Notes: generated from the letters alone by a model not told the origin. Positions 44,756 to 55,051 are shown, counted from the stretch's first letter. The stretch is DNA of 64,000 nucleotides from Vreelandella nigrificans (GCF_002374315.1 NZ_NWUX01000002.1:237630-301629); one strand, 5' to 3'. Numbers and translations: made by a program.

Positions 44756-44804
44756 GCATTTTTGGCCTCCTTGAGGTGCCTCAGTTATCTGTCACAATGT
44801 ATTC

Positions 44805-44973
44805 AGGACTAGGGGAGGCAAGGATGCTTCAGGCAGGATGCAACGGGATGCAGGTAGGTGTGCTGGGTGACATAGTGACATGGGCCCCGGCAGGGACATC
44901 ACCTAAGGAAGTTGACATAGGGAGTGGTCAGAGGAAGTGCTTGGAGCGGGCGGCCTACGGGCCGCCTTTTTTT
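44805..44973 (+). ncRNA. RsmZ/CsrB-type CsrA-sequestering small RNA (candidate)
   Basis: About 170 bases between eno and fdxA containing ten GGA triplets (for example CAGGACT, AAGGATG, CAGGATG, AAGGAAG, GAGGAAG). This density is the hallmark of CsrA/RsmA-titrating RNAs. The region ends in a textbook Rho-independent terminator (GGCGGCC, loop TACG, GGCCGCC, seven T; 44949-44973). A -35-like TTGAGG (44771) and a -10-like CACAAT (44793) predict a start near 44805. Tandem GacA-type boxes lie about 180 bp upstream. In Pseudomonas, rsmZ lies directly beside fdxA, near mutS and recA, and csrA is present at 54863 here. The start site is an estimate. Confidence 0.75.
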
Positions 44974-44990
44974 ATGTGTGCCATCCACAC

Positions 44991-45011
44991 AAAAACCAGC
45001 GCAAGCGCTGG
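44991..45011 (-). terminator. Terminator for fdxA
   Basis: CCAGCGC-TT-GCGCTGG followed by TTTTT when read on the minus strand. It is placed to end fdxA transcripts and faces the sRNA terminator on the other strand. Confidence 0.7.
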
Positions 45012-45016
45012 CTTTG

Positions 45017-45087
45017 AAAAGTACTGGTAACGAAAGCACTGGTAACAAAAGTACTCCTATTAACAATCAAGTACTTTTAATAGGAGT
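45017..45087. repeat. 15-bp direct repeats and a 10-bp inverted repeat near fdxA
   Basis: AAAGTACTGGTAACG (45017-45031) and AAAGCACTGGTAACA (45032-45046) are tandem 15-bp units followed by a partial third. ACTCCTATTA (45053-45062) pairs perfectly with TAATAGGAGT (45078-45087). No protein or known RNA explains them. Confidence 0.7.
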
Positions 45088-45144
45088 GGCTTGTAAGAAT
45101 TGGTTTCCAACAAACAGCTTCTCGGAACGAGAGGCGTGAGCAGG

Positions 45145-45468
45145 TTAACGTTCTAACTTTTCAAGCTTACCTGTTTTACCATCCCACTCTTCAGCATCAG
45201 GCAGAGGGTCTTTCTTCTCTGCGATGTTTGGCCATACCTCTGCAAGCTCCGCGTTTATCTCGATAAACTGCTCCTGGCCATCAGGTAGCTCATCTTCCGA
45301 AAAGATTGCCTCGGCAGGGCACTCTGGCTCACACAGTGCGCAGTCGATGCACTCGTCTGGGTGAATGACCAGAAAATTGGGGCCTTCGTAGAAGCAGTCG
45401 ACCGGGCAGACTTCCACACAGTCGGTGTATTTGCACTGGATGCAGTTCTCGGTAACGACAAACGTCAT
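45145..45468 (-). CDS. fdxA: 7Fe ferredoxin FdxA
   Basis: 107 residues. The N-terminal part has [17 protein letters not shown] and the second motif [12 protein letters not shown], binding a 3Fe-4S and a 4Fe-4S cluster as in Azotobacter-type ferredoxin I. The start at 45468 has GAGGG upstream; the frame is open further but without such a site. Length equals typical FdxA. It sits between the candidate sRNA and mutS, the arrangement seen in Pseudomonas. Confidence 0.94.
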   Translation of the reverse strand: MTFVVTENCIQCKYTDCVEVCPVDCFYEGPNFLVIHPDECIDCALCEPECPAEAIFSEDELPDGQEQFIEINAELAEVWPNIAEKKDPLPDAEEWDGKTGKLEKLER

Positions 45469-45621
45469 CTTGCTATCCCTCTTGCTAGACCGGATGCTTC
45501 CGGTCGTGGTCAATCGTGAATGGTTATAAACCAGCGGTTTTTTATAAGCTAAAGTGTATGAGCGACATTCTAGTGGTGCCCTCTCGCGGCGGCAAGCGCT
45601 TGCGCTCATCCATTGACACAT

Positions 45622-48195
45622 TCACAGCAACTCTCGCCATTGATACAGCAGTGCCAGAGCTTCGCGGGGAGATAAATCATCTATGTCTGCTTTGCCAAGA
45701 GCATCCACTACCGGGTGAGGGGCGCTAGCAAACAAATCGTTCTGTTGCGGCGCTTCCATGCTGGCTGGGGCAGGATGGTGTTGTTGTTGGTCAACATCGC
45801 GCTGTTCCAAAGCAATGAGCTTTTCACGTGCCCTAGCAATGACCGGGGTGGGGACGCCAGCCAGCTGTGCAACCTGTAAGCCGTAGCTCTGACTGGCAGG
45901 GCCAGCCTCAATACGGTGCATAAAGACGATGCCATCGCCGTGCTCGGTAGCCGTTAGGTGGATATTCGCCACCCCGTTTGCCTGCTCCGGCAGCGCGGTC
46001 ATTTCAAAATAGTGGGTGGCAAACAGCGTTAACGCGCGTGCAGCCGCCAAATGCTCAGCACTTGCCCAGGCCAGTGAGAGGCCGTCAAAGGTGCTGGTAC
46101 CACGCCCAATTTCATCCATGAGCACTAGGCTGTGCTCAGTCGCGTTGTGCAGGATGTTCGCGGTTTCCGTCATCTCCACCATGAAGGTAGAGCGTCCGCC
46201 TGCTAGGTCGTCGGAGGAGCCAATGCGGGTAAAAATACGGTCAATAGGTCCAATTTCAGCGGCGCTGGCGGGCACAAAACTGCCGCTATGGGCGAGCAGG
46301 GCAATTAGCGCGGTTTGGCGCATGTAGGTGGATTTACCGCCCATGTTAGGGCCGGTGATAATGAGCATATGCTGATCGGGAGATAGCGTGACATCGTTAG
46401 GCACAAACGGTTTGTCACTAACGTGCTCAACCACTGGGTGGCGGCCTGCGCTAATGGTGATGCCGGTAGCATCCACTAATTGCGGGCGTACCCAGTTAAG
46501 CGCCTCGGCACGTTCGGCAAATGCACACAATACATCCAGCTCGGCCAGTGCTCGTGAGGTGCTCTGCAGCGCGTGTAGCTGTGCATTTAGTTCACTCATT
46601 AGGCGTTCGTAGAGCCACTTTTCACGGGTTAGCGCCCGTGACTTAGCCGAGAGTGCTTTATCCTCAAACTCTTTTAACTCGGGAATAATAAAGCGTTCGG
46701 CGTTTTTCAGCGTTTGACGTCGGATATAGTCTGCTGGTGCCTGCTGTGCCTGAGAGCGGGGTAGTTCAATGAAATAACCGTGCACTCGGTTGTAACCGAC
46801 TTTCAGATTGGCTAGGCCGGTACGCTCGCGTTCGCGTAGCTCTAGTTGGACTAAATAGTCGCCAGCATTCTCAGCCATGCCGCGATGTTCATCCAGCTCA
46901 GCGTCAAAACCGTCGGCAATCACGCCACCATCGCGAATCACGACCGGCGGATTCTCGACCAGCGCGCGGGTGAGTGTATCGGCCATTTCTGGGTAGGGCC
47001 GAATGTGTGGCTTAATGCTATCTAAGGCACTGCCGCTATCAATCTCGCTAAGTAGTTGCTCCAGTGCGGGTAGTGTCGTCAGCGCATCGCGAAGGCGTGC
47101 TAAATCACGTGGACGAGCACTATAGAGCGCTACACGGCCAAGAATACGCTCGACATCACCCACATCGCTTAACGTCTCGCGAAGTGGTTGGTAGGCAGCA
47201 TCGATTGACAGGAGAGCCACGCCTGCCTGGCGTCCTTCCACAATGTCGCGCTGGCGTAGTGGGCGGTTAAGCCAGCGTTTTAACAGCCGAGAGCCCATGG
47301 CAGTGGTGCAAGTGTCTAAAACACTGGCTAGGGTATTTTCGCTGTTGCCGCCCAGATTAATATCAATTTCTAGGTTGCGGCGGCTGGCCGCATCAATCAC
47401 TACCGCATCGTCACGGTTTTCCACGCTGATGGCGGTAACGTGGGGTAGGCGTGAGCGCTGGGTATCGCGAGCGTAGTCAATCAGCACACCAGCAGCCACC
47501 AGAGCTGTGGTTAGGTGTGCACAGCCAAAGCCGCGTAAATCCTGTACTTCAAATTGATCACACAGGCTGCGGGTTGCGCTTTCTAAATCAAATAGCCATT
47601 CGCCCTGGCGGCGTAGACTGCGTTTTTGCGACCAGGCATCGGGCAGCGTTAGGCTTTCTGGTACCAGCAGTTCGGCAGGAGATAAGCGGGTTAATTCCGC
47701 CAACATCTCTGCTTCGCTTGCTACTTCCAGTACATTAAAGCGACCGCTGGAGAGCTCTAGCCAGGCAAGGCCCCAGCTGTCTTTTCCAGGGGAGACTGAC
47801 ACTAGTACGTTATCGCGGCGCGCATCTAACAGGGCTTCGTCATGGAGTGTGCCAGGGGTGACAATCCGTACAACTTGGCGTTCAACGGGGCCTTTGCTGG
47901 TAGCGGGGTCGCCAATCTGCTCGCAAATAGCCACGGATTCGCCAGTAGCTACTAATCGAGCTAAATACCCCTCAGCGCTATGATAAGGAATGCCAGCCAT
48001 GGGGATCGGTTTGCCACCGGACTGGCCTCGCTGAGTAAGGGTGATGTCCAGCAGTGCTGAAGCACGTTTGGCATCATCAAAAAACAGTTCGTAGAAATCC
48101 CCCATACGGTAAAACAGCAGTACCTCGGGGTGGTCGCGTTTGATTTTAAGATATTGCGCCATCATTGGCGTGTGCTGGGGGCTGGCCTGTGACAT
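45622..48195 (-). CDS. mutS: DNA mismatch repair protein MutS
   Basis: 857 residues. The mismatch-binding domain carries the Phe-x-Glu motif in [10 protein letters not shown]. The C-terminal ATPase has Walker [15 protein letters not shown], Walker [17 protein letters not shown] and the HYFEMTALP segment. It recognises mismatches and recruits MutL. A linker rich in Gln, Pro and Ala precedes the last 50 residues. Full length for the family. Divergent from pncC across a short gap that holds tandem repeats. Confidence 0.97.
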   Translation of the reverse strand: MSQASPQHTPMMAQYLKIKRDHPEVLLFYRMGDFYELFFDDAKRASALLDITLTQRGQSGGKPIPMAGIPYHSAEGYLARLVATGESVAICEQIGDPATSKGPVERQVVRIVTPGTLHDEALLDARRDNVLVSVSPGKDSWGLAWLELSSGRFNVLEVASEAEMLAELTRLSPAELLVPESLTLPDAWSQKRSLRRQGEWLFDLESATRSLCDQFEVQDLRGFGCAHLTTALVAAGVLIDYARDTQRSRLPHVTAISVENRDDAVVIDAASRRNLEIDINLGGNSENTLASVLDTCTTAMGSRLLKRWLNRPLRQRDIVEGRQAGVALLSIDAAYQPLRETLSDVGDVERILGRVALYSARPRDLARLRDALTTLPALEQLLSEIDSGSALDSIKPHIRPYPEMADTLTRALVENPPVVIRDGGVIADGFDAELDEHRGMAENAGDYLVQLELRERERTGLANLKVGYNRVHGYFIELPRSQAQQAPADYIRRQTLKNAERFIIPELKEFEDKALSAKSRALTREKWLYERLMSELNAQLHALQSTSRALAELDVLCAFAERAEALNWVRPQLVDATGITISAGRHPVVEHVSDKPFVPNDVTLSPDQHMLIITGPNMGGKSTYMRQTALIALLAHSGSFVPASAAEIGPIDRIFTRIGSSDDLAGGRSTFMVEMTETANILHNATEHSLVLMDEIGRGTSTFDGLSLAWASAEHLAAARALTLFATHYFEMTALPEQANGVANIHLTATEHGDGIVFMHRIEAGPASQSYGLQVAQLAGVPTPVIARAREKLIALEQRDVDQQQHHPAPASMEAPQQNDLFASAPHPVVDALGKADIDDLSPREALALLYQWRELL

Positions 48196-48249
48196 GGGTG
48201 TCCTGGTTGAGCGTGGCGCAAGCCATTGGGCTTACAGCAGGTTCTTTGG

Positions 48250-48288
48250 GCAATTTCTTTGAGCAATTTCTTTGAGCAATTTCTTTGA
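48250..48288 (+). repeat. 13-bp unit repeated three times in the mutS-pncC gap
   Basis: GCAATTTCTTTGA occurs at 48250, 48263 and 48276 without spacers, with a degenerate fourth (GGTTCTTTGG) just before. It lies in the divergent promoter region of mutS and pncC. Confidence 0.92.
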
Positions 48289-48343
48289 GAAAGATAAACG
48301 CAGTATTCTACGCTACCCTAAGGTCTCACATGAAGGAGTCACA

Positions 48344-48871
48344 ATGGCACCTAGCGTTTCTAGCCTTAAGAATCTCGATTTGTCGCTACTTGCTCAGCGG
48401 CTTGGGCGGCTATGTAAGCAGCTTGGTATTGAAGTCACCACGGCTGAGTCGTGCACCGGTGGTGGTGTTTCAAGCGCAATTACATCGGTAGCGGGCAGTT
48501 CTAGCTACTTCACCTCGGGCTACGTGACTTACTCTAATGCGGCTAAAACGCGTTTATTGAACGTGCCGCCGACAACGCTAGAAGCTCATGGGGCTGTCAG
48601 TGAGGCGGTTGTCAAAGCGATGGTCGAGGGCGCTTGCCGAGAGAGCGGCGCTGGCCTTGCGGTTGCCGTGAGCGGCGTTGCAGGCCCAGATGGCGGCAGT
48701 GTTGATAAGCCCGTGGGCACCGTATGGTTGGCCTGGGGAGACACTGACCACCAGCAGGCGGAGTGTTTTCACTTTCCAGGTGATCGCCAAGCGGTGCGAG
48801 AGCAGGCTGTGCGCCAAGCTCTTGCAGGGTTGGTGGTGCGATTGGATACTCTTGCGAAGGCGTGTAAGTAG
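48344..48871 (+). CDS. pncC: Nicotinamide-nucleotide amidohydrolase (CinA C-terminal type)
   Basis: 175 residues, the stand-alone CinA C-terminal domain. Motifs: TTAESCTGGGVSSAITSVAGSSSYF, GYVTYSNAAKTRLL and VAVSGVAGPDGG. It deamidates NMN to nicotinate mononucleotide, feeding the pyridine nucleotide cycle. The start is ATG 48344 with an AAGGAG; the frame is open upstream through the 13-bp repeats but has no ribosome binding site there. recA follows about 100 bp downstream, the usual pncC-recA order. Confidence 0.94.
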   Translation: MAPSVSSLKNLDLSLLAQRLGRLCKQLGIEVTTAESCTGGGVSSAITSVAGSSSYFTSGYVTYSNAAKTRLLNVPPTTLEAHGAVSEAVVKAMVEGACRESGAGLAVAVSGVAGPDGGSVDKPVGTVWLAWGDTDHQQAECFHFPGDRQAVREQAVRQALAGLVVRLDTLAKACK

Positions 48872-48930
48872 AAATAATTGTGAGAAAGCGAAGCCGAGGA
48901 TTTGTTTACGGCTCAATCTTTGGCATACTA

Positions 48931-48946
48931 CTGGCTAATTATACAG
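48931..48946 (+). promoter_or_regulatory. LexA (SOS) box upstream of recA
   Basis: CTGGCTAATTATACAG has the CTG-N10-CAG frame of a LexA site, with ACAG complete on the right and one mismatch in the outer T on the left. It lies 21 bp before the recA start. Confidence 0.75.
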
Positions 48947-48967
48947 CTTGTTATGAGGAATCTCTGC

Positions 48968-50032
48968 ATGGCTCAGGAAGACAACCGCACAAAAGCGCTT
49001 AATGCTGCACTTAGCCAGATTGATCGCCAGTTTGGCAAAGGTACTGTTATGCGCCTTGGCGACGCGCCTCGCGTCATTATGCCGTCTGTCTCCACTGGTT
49101 CGCTGGGGCTTGATATCGCACTTGGCATTGGCGGTCTGCCTTATGGCCGTGTCTGCGAAATCTTTGGCCCGGAATCTTCCGGTAAAACGACCCTGACCCT
49201 CTCGGTGATTGCTCAGGCGCAAAAGCAGGGCAAAGTGTGTGCGTTCGTGGATGCTGAGCACGCCCTTGACCCCAGCTACGCTGAAAAGCTTGGTGTTAAT
49301 CTGGATGACTTGCTCGTTTCCCAGCCAGACACTGGCGAGCAAGCGCTTGAAATTACCGACATGCTGGTGCGCTCTGGCGGTGTCGATGTGATTGTTATCG
49401 ACTCAGTCGCTGCCTTGACCCCGCGTGCTGAAATCGAAGGCGAAATGGGTGATTCCCATGTAGGCCTACAAGCGCGTTTGATGTCCCAGGCACTGCGTAA
49501 AATCACCGGTAACATCAAAAACGCTAACTGCTTAGTGATCTTTATCAATCAGATCCGTATGAAGATTGGCGTTATGTTTGGTAGTCCTGAAACCACTACA
49601 GGTGGCAATGCGCTTAAGTTCTATGCCAGTGTGCGTTTGGATATTCGACGCACCGGCTCGGTGAAAGTGGGTGATGAAGTCACCGGTAACGAAACTCGTG
49701 TGAAAGTGGTTAAAAACAAGGTGGCTCCACCGTTCCGCCAAGCTGAATTCCAGATTCTGTACGGCAAAGGTATTTATCATGCCGGTGAGGTCATTGATCT
49801 TGGTGTGCAGTGCAGCCTAGTCGACAAAGCTGGTGCCTGGTACAGCTATAAAGGTAAGAAAATCGGTCAGGGTAAAGCGAACTCGGCACTGTATCTGGAA
49901 GAGCATCCTGAAATCATGCTTGAGATCGAAACCCAGATTCGCGATCAGTTGTTGGCCAAAGCTGAGCCTAAAAAAGAAGAGGCAGCGTCTGTTGCAGATG
50001 TTGCCGCTGATAGCGATGACGATTTGCTATAA
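48968..50032 (+). CDS. recA: Recombinase A
   Basis: 354 residues. Walker [11 protein letters not shown], Walker [13 protein letters not shown], the L1/L2 DNA-binding loops with [12 protein letters not shown] and [24 protein letters not shown], and an acidic C-terminal tail ending DSDDDLL. It forms filaments on single-stranded DNA and triggers LexA cleavage. GAGG precedes ATG 48968; the longer frame would read through the LexA box. recX follows 44 bp later. Confidence 0.97.
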   Translation: MAQEDNRTKALNAALSQIDRQFGKGTVMRLGDAPRVIMPSVSTGSLGLDIALGIGGLPYGRVCEIFGPESSGKTTLTLSVIAQAQKQGKVCAFVDAEHALDPSYAEKLGVNLDDLLVSQPDTGEQALEITDMLVRSGGVDVIVIDSVAALTPRAEIEGEMGDSHVGLQARLMSQALRKITGNIKNANCLVIFINQIRMKIGVMFGSPETTTGGNALKFYASVRLDIRRTGSVKVGDEVTGNETRVKVVKNKVAPPFRQAEFQILYGKGIYHAGEVIDLGVQCSLVDKAGAWYSYKGKKIGQGKANSALYLEEHPEIMLEIETQIRDQLLAKAEPKKEEAASVADVAADSDDDLL

Positions 50033-50076
50033 ACCGCTGCGTGGTGCTGGGCGCTAAACCACTGTGAGTGATTACT

Positions 50077-50556
50077 ATGTTTTCTTCCGGTGGTGAGTCA
50101 ACTCCACGTGAAGTGGCTATTCAATTACTGGCTCGGCGCGAATACTCTCGCGCCGAGTTGGTGCGCAAGTTGCAGCAGAAGTCCTTTGAGAATGATGACA
50201 TCACGGCTTGCCTGGATGTTCTTGCAGAGCAGGCGCTGCAATCCGATTCCCGCTTCGCCGAGAGCTTTGTACGGTCACGTATTGCCCGCGGGCAGGGTGT
50301 CATCCGTATTAAAGGCGAGCTACGCCAGCGTGGTATTGATCAAGAAACGTTAGCAGCTGCACTTGCTGCCGTTGAAGAGCGCGAAGATGTGGACTGGTTT
50401 GAGCTAGCCCGCGAGACGTTGGCTCGGCGCTACACCTCCCTAGGTGAGTCCCCTAAAGAGCGTGCCAAGCGCGAACGCTTTCTGGCATCTCGTGGGTTTA
50501 ACTTTGAGCAAATTCGCTACGCTCTTACCTGCCTATCTGACTCCTTTTCTCAGTAA
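50077..50556 (+). CDS. recX: RecA inhibitor RecX
   Basis: About 159 residues, made of repeated three-helix units: VAIQLLARREYSRAELVRKL, then the middle repeat with FAESFVRSRIARGQG, and the C-terminal repeat ending FASRGFNFEQIRYAL-like (here FLASRGFNFEQIRYAL). It binds the RecA filament and limits its growth. It is probably cotranscribed with recA and so SOS-induced. Start chosen at ATG 50077; GTG 50068 is an in-frame alternative. Confidence 0.92.
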   Translation: MFSSGGESTPREVAIQLLARREYSRAELVRKLQQKSFENDDITACLDVLAEQALQSDSRFAESFVRSRIARGQGVIRIKGELRQRGIDQETLAAALAAVEEREDVDWFELARETLARRYTSLGESPKERAKRERFLASRGFNFEQIRYALTCLSDSFSQ

Positions 50557-50695
50557 ATATGCCCTCTGTTTGAATCTCTGCCACTAACTGCGGCTTTAGT
50601 CGTTTGACAACTACGTTATAATGGATCCTTTGCGACCCCAGCGGGTGGCGGCGACAGCGCCCTGGGGCATCACGCTTTCTTGTTACGGATACCCT

Positions 50696-53308
50696 ATGAA
50701 AAGCGCAGAACTCAGACAGGCCTTTCTTGATTACTTCGAACAGCAGGGGCACACCATCGTGCCAACTGGATCACTAGTCCCGGGCAACGATGCCACCCTG
50801 TTGTTCACTAATGCAGGCATGGTGCCCTTTAAAGATGTCTTTCTAGGTCGTGACCCGCGCCCCTATGTGCGAGCCACTTCTGCACAGCGCTGCGTACGGG
50901 CTGGCGGTAAGCATAACGATTTGGACAATGTTGGTTATACTGCGCGCCACCATACCTTCTTTGAAATGCTTGGTAATTTTAGTTTTGGGGATTACTTCAA
51001 GCACGATGCGATTCGCTTCGCTTGGCAGTTTCTCACCGAGCGACTTGGGCTGCCTGCAGAGAAGTTATGGGTCACAGTATTTACTGAAGACGACGAGGCC
51101 TACAATATCTGGGCCGATGAAATTGGAGTACCTCACGAACGTATCGCGCGTATCGGTGCAAAAGATAACTTCTGGCAGATGGGGGATACCGGTCCTTGTG
51201 GTCCCTGTTCAGAGATCTTCTACGACCACGGCCCCGAGGTTTGGGGTGGCCCGCCGGGAAGCCCAGAAGAGGATGGCGACCGCTATATCGAGATCTGGAA
51301 CCTCGTATTTATGCAGTTCGATCGCGATGCTTCGGGTACGCTAAACCCACTGCCTAAGCCTTCCATTGATACCGGCATGGGGTTAGAGCGCGTGGCCGCT
51401 GTAATGCAGGGGGTGCACTCCAACTACGAAATCGACCTGTTCCAGAACCTGCTAAAAGCGGCAGCTGATGCCACTGGCCACAGCGACACCAGCACGCCTT
51501 CGTTGCGGGTCATTGCCGACCATATTCGTTCCTGCGCCTTTTTGATTGTCGATGGCGTACTACCTTCCAATGAAGGGCGTGGCTATGTGCTGCGTCGGAT
51601 CATCCGTCGGGCGATTCGCCATGGCCACAAACTGGGTGCCACTGAACCCTTCTTCTATAAGCTGGTTGCAGCGCTGGATACCGAAATGGGCGCTGCCTAC
51701 CCCGAGCTTCGCGAAGCCAGCGACCAAATTGCCCGCGTACTACTAAAAGAAGAGGAGCAGTTTGCCCGCACACTGGATCACGGTATGGGGCTTTTGAATG
51801 CTGCACTTGAAGAGCTTCAGGGCAATGTGTTGTCTGGTGAGACGGTGTTTAAGCTATACGATACCTATGGCTTCCCCTATGACCTTACTGCTGATGTATG
51901 CCGTGAGCGGGAAGTTTCTCTGGATGAAGAGGGCTTCCAACGTGAGTTAGAAGCCCAGCGTGAGCGTGCTCGTGCTGCTAGCCAGTTTGGCGCTGATTAC
52001 AGCGCATCCATTGAGCTAGAAGGTGAAACCCAGTTCACCGGTTACGAGCAATTAGAAGACCAAGCCACAGTTACTGCCCTTGTCGATAGTGAAGGAAATG
52101 CTCTGGCCGCTCTGGAAGCTGGTCAGAAGGGGACCGTGGTGCTAGATCGCACGCCGTTTTACGGTGAGTCGGGCGGTCAAGTGGGCGACACCGGCTATCT
52201 ATATGTAGCTGGTGGGCGCTTTCAGGTAACAGATACCCAGAAGCAGAGCGGTCACCATCTTCACCAAGGGATGATGGTGGAGGGGGTATTAAATGTTGGT
52301 GCAAGCGTGCGTGGCGAAGTAGATGCTAGCTTGCGCGGTGCCACCATTCGTAACCACTCAGCAACCCACTTGCTGCATAAAGCGCTACGCATGGTATTAG
52401 GCGATCACGTACAGCAGAAGGGCTCTCTAGTGAACGCTGAGCGCCTACGTTTTGATTTTAGCCATTATGAGCCGATGACTGCTGAGCAACTGGCTGAAGT
52501 TGAGCGGCTGGTCAATGAGCAAATTCTGGCTAATGCGCCGACGAAGATTGAGCAAATGAGCTTGGCTGATGCCAAGGCAAAAGGGGCGGCAGCACTGTTT
52601 GAAGCTAAATATGCTGACAGCGTACGTGTGTTGACCATTGGGGCCGATGACTTCTCTATCGAGTTATGTGGCGGTACCCATGTTAATCGCAGCGGTGATA
52701 TTGGCTGCTGCCATGTGATTAGCGAAGTGGGCATTGCCTCAGGAGTACGCCGCATAGAAGCCATTACCGGTGAAAATGCGCTGGCGTATTTCCGTGAGCA
52801 AGAAGCACGTGTGCAGCGCCTGGGCGAGCGTTTGAAAACCAAGCCCGATCAGGTTGAGGCGCGAGTTGAGTCGCTGGTTGAGCGCAATCGTGCGCTTGAG
52901 AAAGAGCTTGAACAGCTTAAAGCCAAACTGGCTAGCGCGGCGGGCAGTGACATGCTTAGCCAAGTGCAGGAGGTTAATGGCGTTAAGCTACTGGTCACCC
53001 AGTTGGAAGGGGTTTCTGGTAAAGATTTGCGTGGCGTGCTCGACCAATTAAAAAATAAGCTGGGCTCAGGTGTGGTGATGCTCGGAGTAGCTGATGCGGC
53101 AGCCGGTAAAGTGAGCCTCATTGCAGGGGTAACTCAGGATTTGACGGGCCGCGTTAAAGCAGGCGAGCTGGTTAACCACGTTGCCTCGCAGGTGGGAGGT
53201 AAAGGTGGTGGTCGCCCGGATATGGCGCAAGCCGGCGGTAGCCAGCCTGATGCCCTGCCTGGAGCGCTGAACAGTGTTCCTGCCTGGTTGGAAAACACGC
53301 TTCGCTAA
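50696..53308 (+). CDS. alaS: Alanine-tRNA ligase
   Basis: 870 residues. The class-II catalytic core begins [14 protein letters not shown], with motif [16 protein letters not shown]. The editing domain has the zinc-binding NHSATHLLH and CGGTHV, and a C-Ala domain follows after a coiled coil. Length equals typical AlaS. Start ATG 50696 (frame open further). A TATAAT at 50617-50622 and a GC-rich leader with a CCCCAG/CTGGGG stem lie upstream. A terminator follows, then lysC; the alaS-lysC-csrA order is conserved in Pseudomonas relatives. Confidence 0.97.
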   Translation: MKSAELRQAFLDYFEQQGHTIVPTGSLVPGNDATLLFTNAGMVPFKDVFLGRDPRPYVRATSAQRCVRAGGKHNDLDNVGYTARHHTFFEMLGNFSFGDYFKHDAIRFAWQFLTERLGLPAEKLWVTVFTEDDEAYNIWADEIGVPHERIARIGAKDNFWQMGDTGPCGPCSEIFYDHGPEVWGGPPGSPEEDGDRYIEIWNLVFMQFDRDASGTLNPLPKPSIDTGMGLERVAAVMQGVHSNYEIDLFQNLLKAAADATGHSDTSTPSLRVIADHIRSCAFLIVDGVLPSNEGRGYVLRRIIRRAIRHGHKLGATEPFFYKLVAALDTEMGAAYPELREASDQIARVLLKEEEQFARTLDHGMGLLNAALEELQGNVLSGETVFKLYDTYGFPYDLTADVCREREVSLDEEGFQRELEAQRERARAASQFGADYSASIELEGETQFTGYEQLEDQATVTALVDSEGNALAALEAGQKGTVVLDRTPFYGESGGQVGDTGYLYVAGGRFQVTDTQKQSGHHLHQGMMVEGVLNVGASVRGEVDASLRGATIRNHSATHLLHKALRMVLGDHVQQKGSLVNAERLRFDFSHYEPMTAEQLAEVERLVNEQILANAPTKIEQMSLADAKAKGAAALFEAKYADSVRVLTIGADDFSIELCGGTHVNRSGDIGCCHVISEVGIASGVRRIEAITGENALAYFREQEARVQRLGERLKTKPDQVEARVESLVERNRALEKELEQLKAKLASAAGSDMLSQVQEVNGVKLLVTQLEGVSGKDLRGVLDQLKNKLGSGVVMLGVADAAAGKVSLIAGVTQDLTGRVKAGELVNHVASQVGGKGGGRPDMAQAGGSQPDALPGALNSVPAWLENTLR

Positions 53309-53315
53309 TTAAGGA

Positions 53316-53347
53316 GGCCGGTGGCATTATCTGCTACCGGCCTTTTT
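53316..53347 (+). terminator. Terminator after alaS
   Basis: GGCCGGTGGCA and TGCTACCGGCC form a stem of about 11 bp with one mismatch, then TTTTT, directly downstream of alaS. Confidence 0.85.
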
Positions 53348-53414
53348 GTTGGTTAAGGAAATCAGTAATAACAACATTCACCCTCCATTCCCGAACGCAT
53401 AGGAAAAACGGCAT

Positions 53415-54665
53415 ATGGCATTATACGTACAGAAGTTCGGCGGCACCTCGGTGGGCTCTGTCGACCGCATCAAGGCCGTGGCGGAAAAGGTCAAAGGTTT
53501 TCGCGATCAAGGCCATCAGGTGGTTGTAGTGGTCTCGGCGATGAGCGGCGAGACCAATCGCCTGACCGACATGGCTCATGCCCTTAATGAAGACCCTGCA
53601 CCGCGTGAAATGGATATGCTGCTGTCAACCGGCGAGCAGGTCACCATTTCGCTGCTAGCCATGGCGCTTCAGCAAATTGGGGTATCTGCCACTTCTCATA
53701 CGGGAGCTCAGGTAGGCATCCATACCGATAGCGCTTATACCAAAGCGCGTATTCAGCGTATTGAGACCGACGATCTGAAAGCCGATCTGGATGCGGGCAA
53801 GGTAGTCGTCGTAGCTGGCTTTCAAGGCGTTGATGAGAACGGCAATATTACAACGCTAGGACGCGGTGGTTCAGACACCACTGGGGTTGCATTGGCTGCA
53901 GCGCTAGGTGCCGATGAGTGCCAAATCTATACTGATGTCGATGGTGTTTACACTACCGACCCCCGTGTGTGTTCCAGGGCGCAACGCCTTGAGAGCATTA
54001 CTGTAGAAGAAATGCTTGAACTAGCGAGCCTAGGCTCCAAAGTGCTGCAAATCCGCGCTGTGGAGTTTGCAGGCAAATACAACGTGCCGCTACGGGTATT
54101 GTCGAGCTTTGAAGATGGCCCAGGCACTCTAATTGTTGCAGACGCAGACCAAGACGAGGACTCTATGGAAGAACCGCTGATCTCCGGTATCGCTTTTACC
54201 AAAAATGAAGCTAAGCTCACCCTGCTGAATACGCCAGACGTACCTGGTGTCGCCTCACGCATTCTTGGCCCCATTGCCGATGCCAATATCGAAGTCGATA
54301 TGATTGTCCAAAATGTAGCTCCTGCCGGTGACTATACAGACTTCACCTTCACCGTAGCTAAAGGCGACTACAAAGCGACTAAGAAGCTAATCGAAGAAAC
54401 CGTTATTCCTGACTTAGGCGGTGGCGAGCTACGCGGCGATGATAATATTGCTAAGGTATCACTGGTGGGGGTAGGTATGCGCTCTCACGCCGGCGTTGCT
54501 TCTAAGATGTTCCGCGTGTTGGCGGATGAAAACGTTAATATCCGTATGGTATCGACCTCAGAGATTAAAATTTCTGTGGTGATCGATGAAAAGCATATGG
54601 AACTAGCGGTCAACGCCTTACACAAAGCTTTTGGCCTTGATAAGTCAGATATCGAATCTGAATAA
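53415..54665 (+). CDS. lysC: Aspartate kinase (LysC type)
   Basis: 416 residues. The kinase domain opens VQKFGGTSVGSVDRIKAVA. Later GGSDTTGVALAAALGADECQIYTDVDGVYTTDP completes the aspartate/ATP site. Two C-terminal ACT domains (about 270-345 and 350-410) include NVNIRMVSTSEIKISVV, typical of feedback-regulated Lys/Thr-sensitive enzymes. It phosphorylates aspartate, the entry to lysine, threonine, methionine and also ectoine, the compatible solute of halophiles. No lysine riboswitch is visible in the short leader. Confidence 0.96.
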   Translation: MALYVQKFGGTSVGSVDRIKAVAEKVKGFRDQGHQVVVVVSAMSGETNRLTDMAHALNEDPAPREMDMLLSTGEQVTISLLAMALQQIGVSATSHTGAQVGIHTDSAYTKARIQRIETDDLKADLDAGKVVVVAGFQGVDENGNITTLGRGGSDTTGVALAAALGADECQIYTDVDGVYTTDPRVCSRAQRLESITVEEMLELASLGSKVLQIRAVEFAGKYNVPLRVLSSFEDGPGTLIVADADQDEDSMEEPLISGIAFTKNEAKLTLLNTPDVPGVASRILGPIADANIEVDMIVQNVAPAGDYTDFTFTVAKGDYKATKKLIEETVIPDLGGGELRGDDNIAKVSLVGVGMRSHAGVASKMFRVLADENVNIRMVSTSEIKISVVIDEKHMELAVNALHKAFGLDKSDIESE

Positions 54666-54778
54666 CAATTATGCTTTAAACCTTCTACGCTGAAGGAGTG
54701 ATACTTGCTGCCGTGTGGTGGTGAGCTTTCTTTCAACGGGAAGTTGGGGTGTCATGGAGCCAGGGTGATTGGTGACAA

Positions 54779-54811
54779 GCGACGCCATGCAGCATAATAG
54801 GGTGGCGTCGC
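54779..54811. promoter_or_regulatory. Inverted repeat over the presumed csrA promoter
   Basis: GCGACGCC (54779-54786) and GGCGTCGC (54804-54811) are perfect complements separated by 17 bp. CATAAT inside the spacer (54793-54798) could be a -10, with TTGGTG 18 bp before it. The arrangement would suit a repressor site or a structured leader for csrA. Confidence 0.45.
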
Positions 54812-54862
54812 CTCTGGTGGACACGTCCCGTTGTGTAAAAACGTCTGAGAAGGAGATCAGCC

Positions 54863-55051
54863 ATGCTCATCTTAACCCGCCGCGTTGGCGAAACTCTGAT
54901 GATCGGAGATGAAATTACCGTCACGGTACTAGGTGTGAAAGGTAATCAAGTGCGTATCGGTGTGAATGCACCTAAAGATGTCGCGGTGCACCGTGAAGAG
55001 ATCTACCAGCGCATTCAGCGCGAACGTAATAGTGAAAGTGACCCTGAGTAA
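54863..55051 (+). CDS. csrA: Carbon storage regulator CsrA/RsmA
   Basis: 62 residues, [24 protein letters not shown] then [22 protein letters not shown]: the full CsrA dimer fold, with Arg44 in the VHREEIY helix region that contacts GGA motifs. It binds GGA in mRNA leaders and represses or stabilises them, and is counteracted by CsrB/RsmZ-type RNAs, one of which is predicted at 44805-44973. Strong AAGGAG before the ATG. Between lysC and tRNA-Ser, as in Pseudomonas rsmA. Confidence 0.97.
   Translation: MLILTRRVGETLMIGDEITVTVLGVKGNQVRIGVNAPKDVAVHREEIYQRIQRERNSESDPE

Noticed and set aside
44704..45139. Frames of 108 and 71 residues between eno and fdxA.
   Set aside because: They run across two terminators and the GGA-rich RNA. 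Low-complexity translation, no ribosome binding site.
48250..48288. CRISPR-like array.
   Set aside because: The 13-bp units are directly adjacent with no spacers; simple tandem repeat.
50604..50622. TTGACA and TATAAT ahead of alaS as one promoter.
   Set aside because: The hexamers are only 7 bp apart, so they cannot work together; TATAAT alone may be a -10 with a poor -35.
53348..53414. Possible lysine riboswitch ahead of lysC.
   Set aside because: The leader is only about 70 bases after the alaS terminator and has no lysine-riboswitch features.
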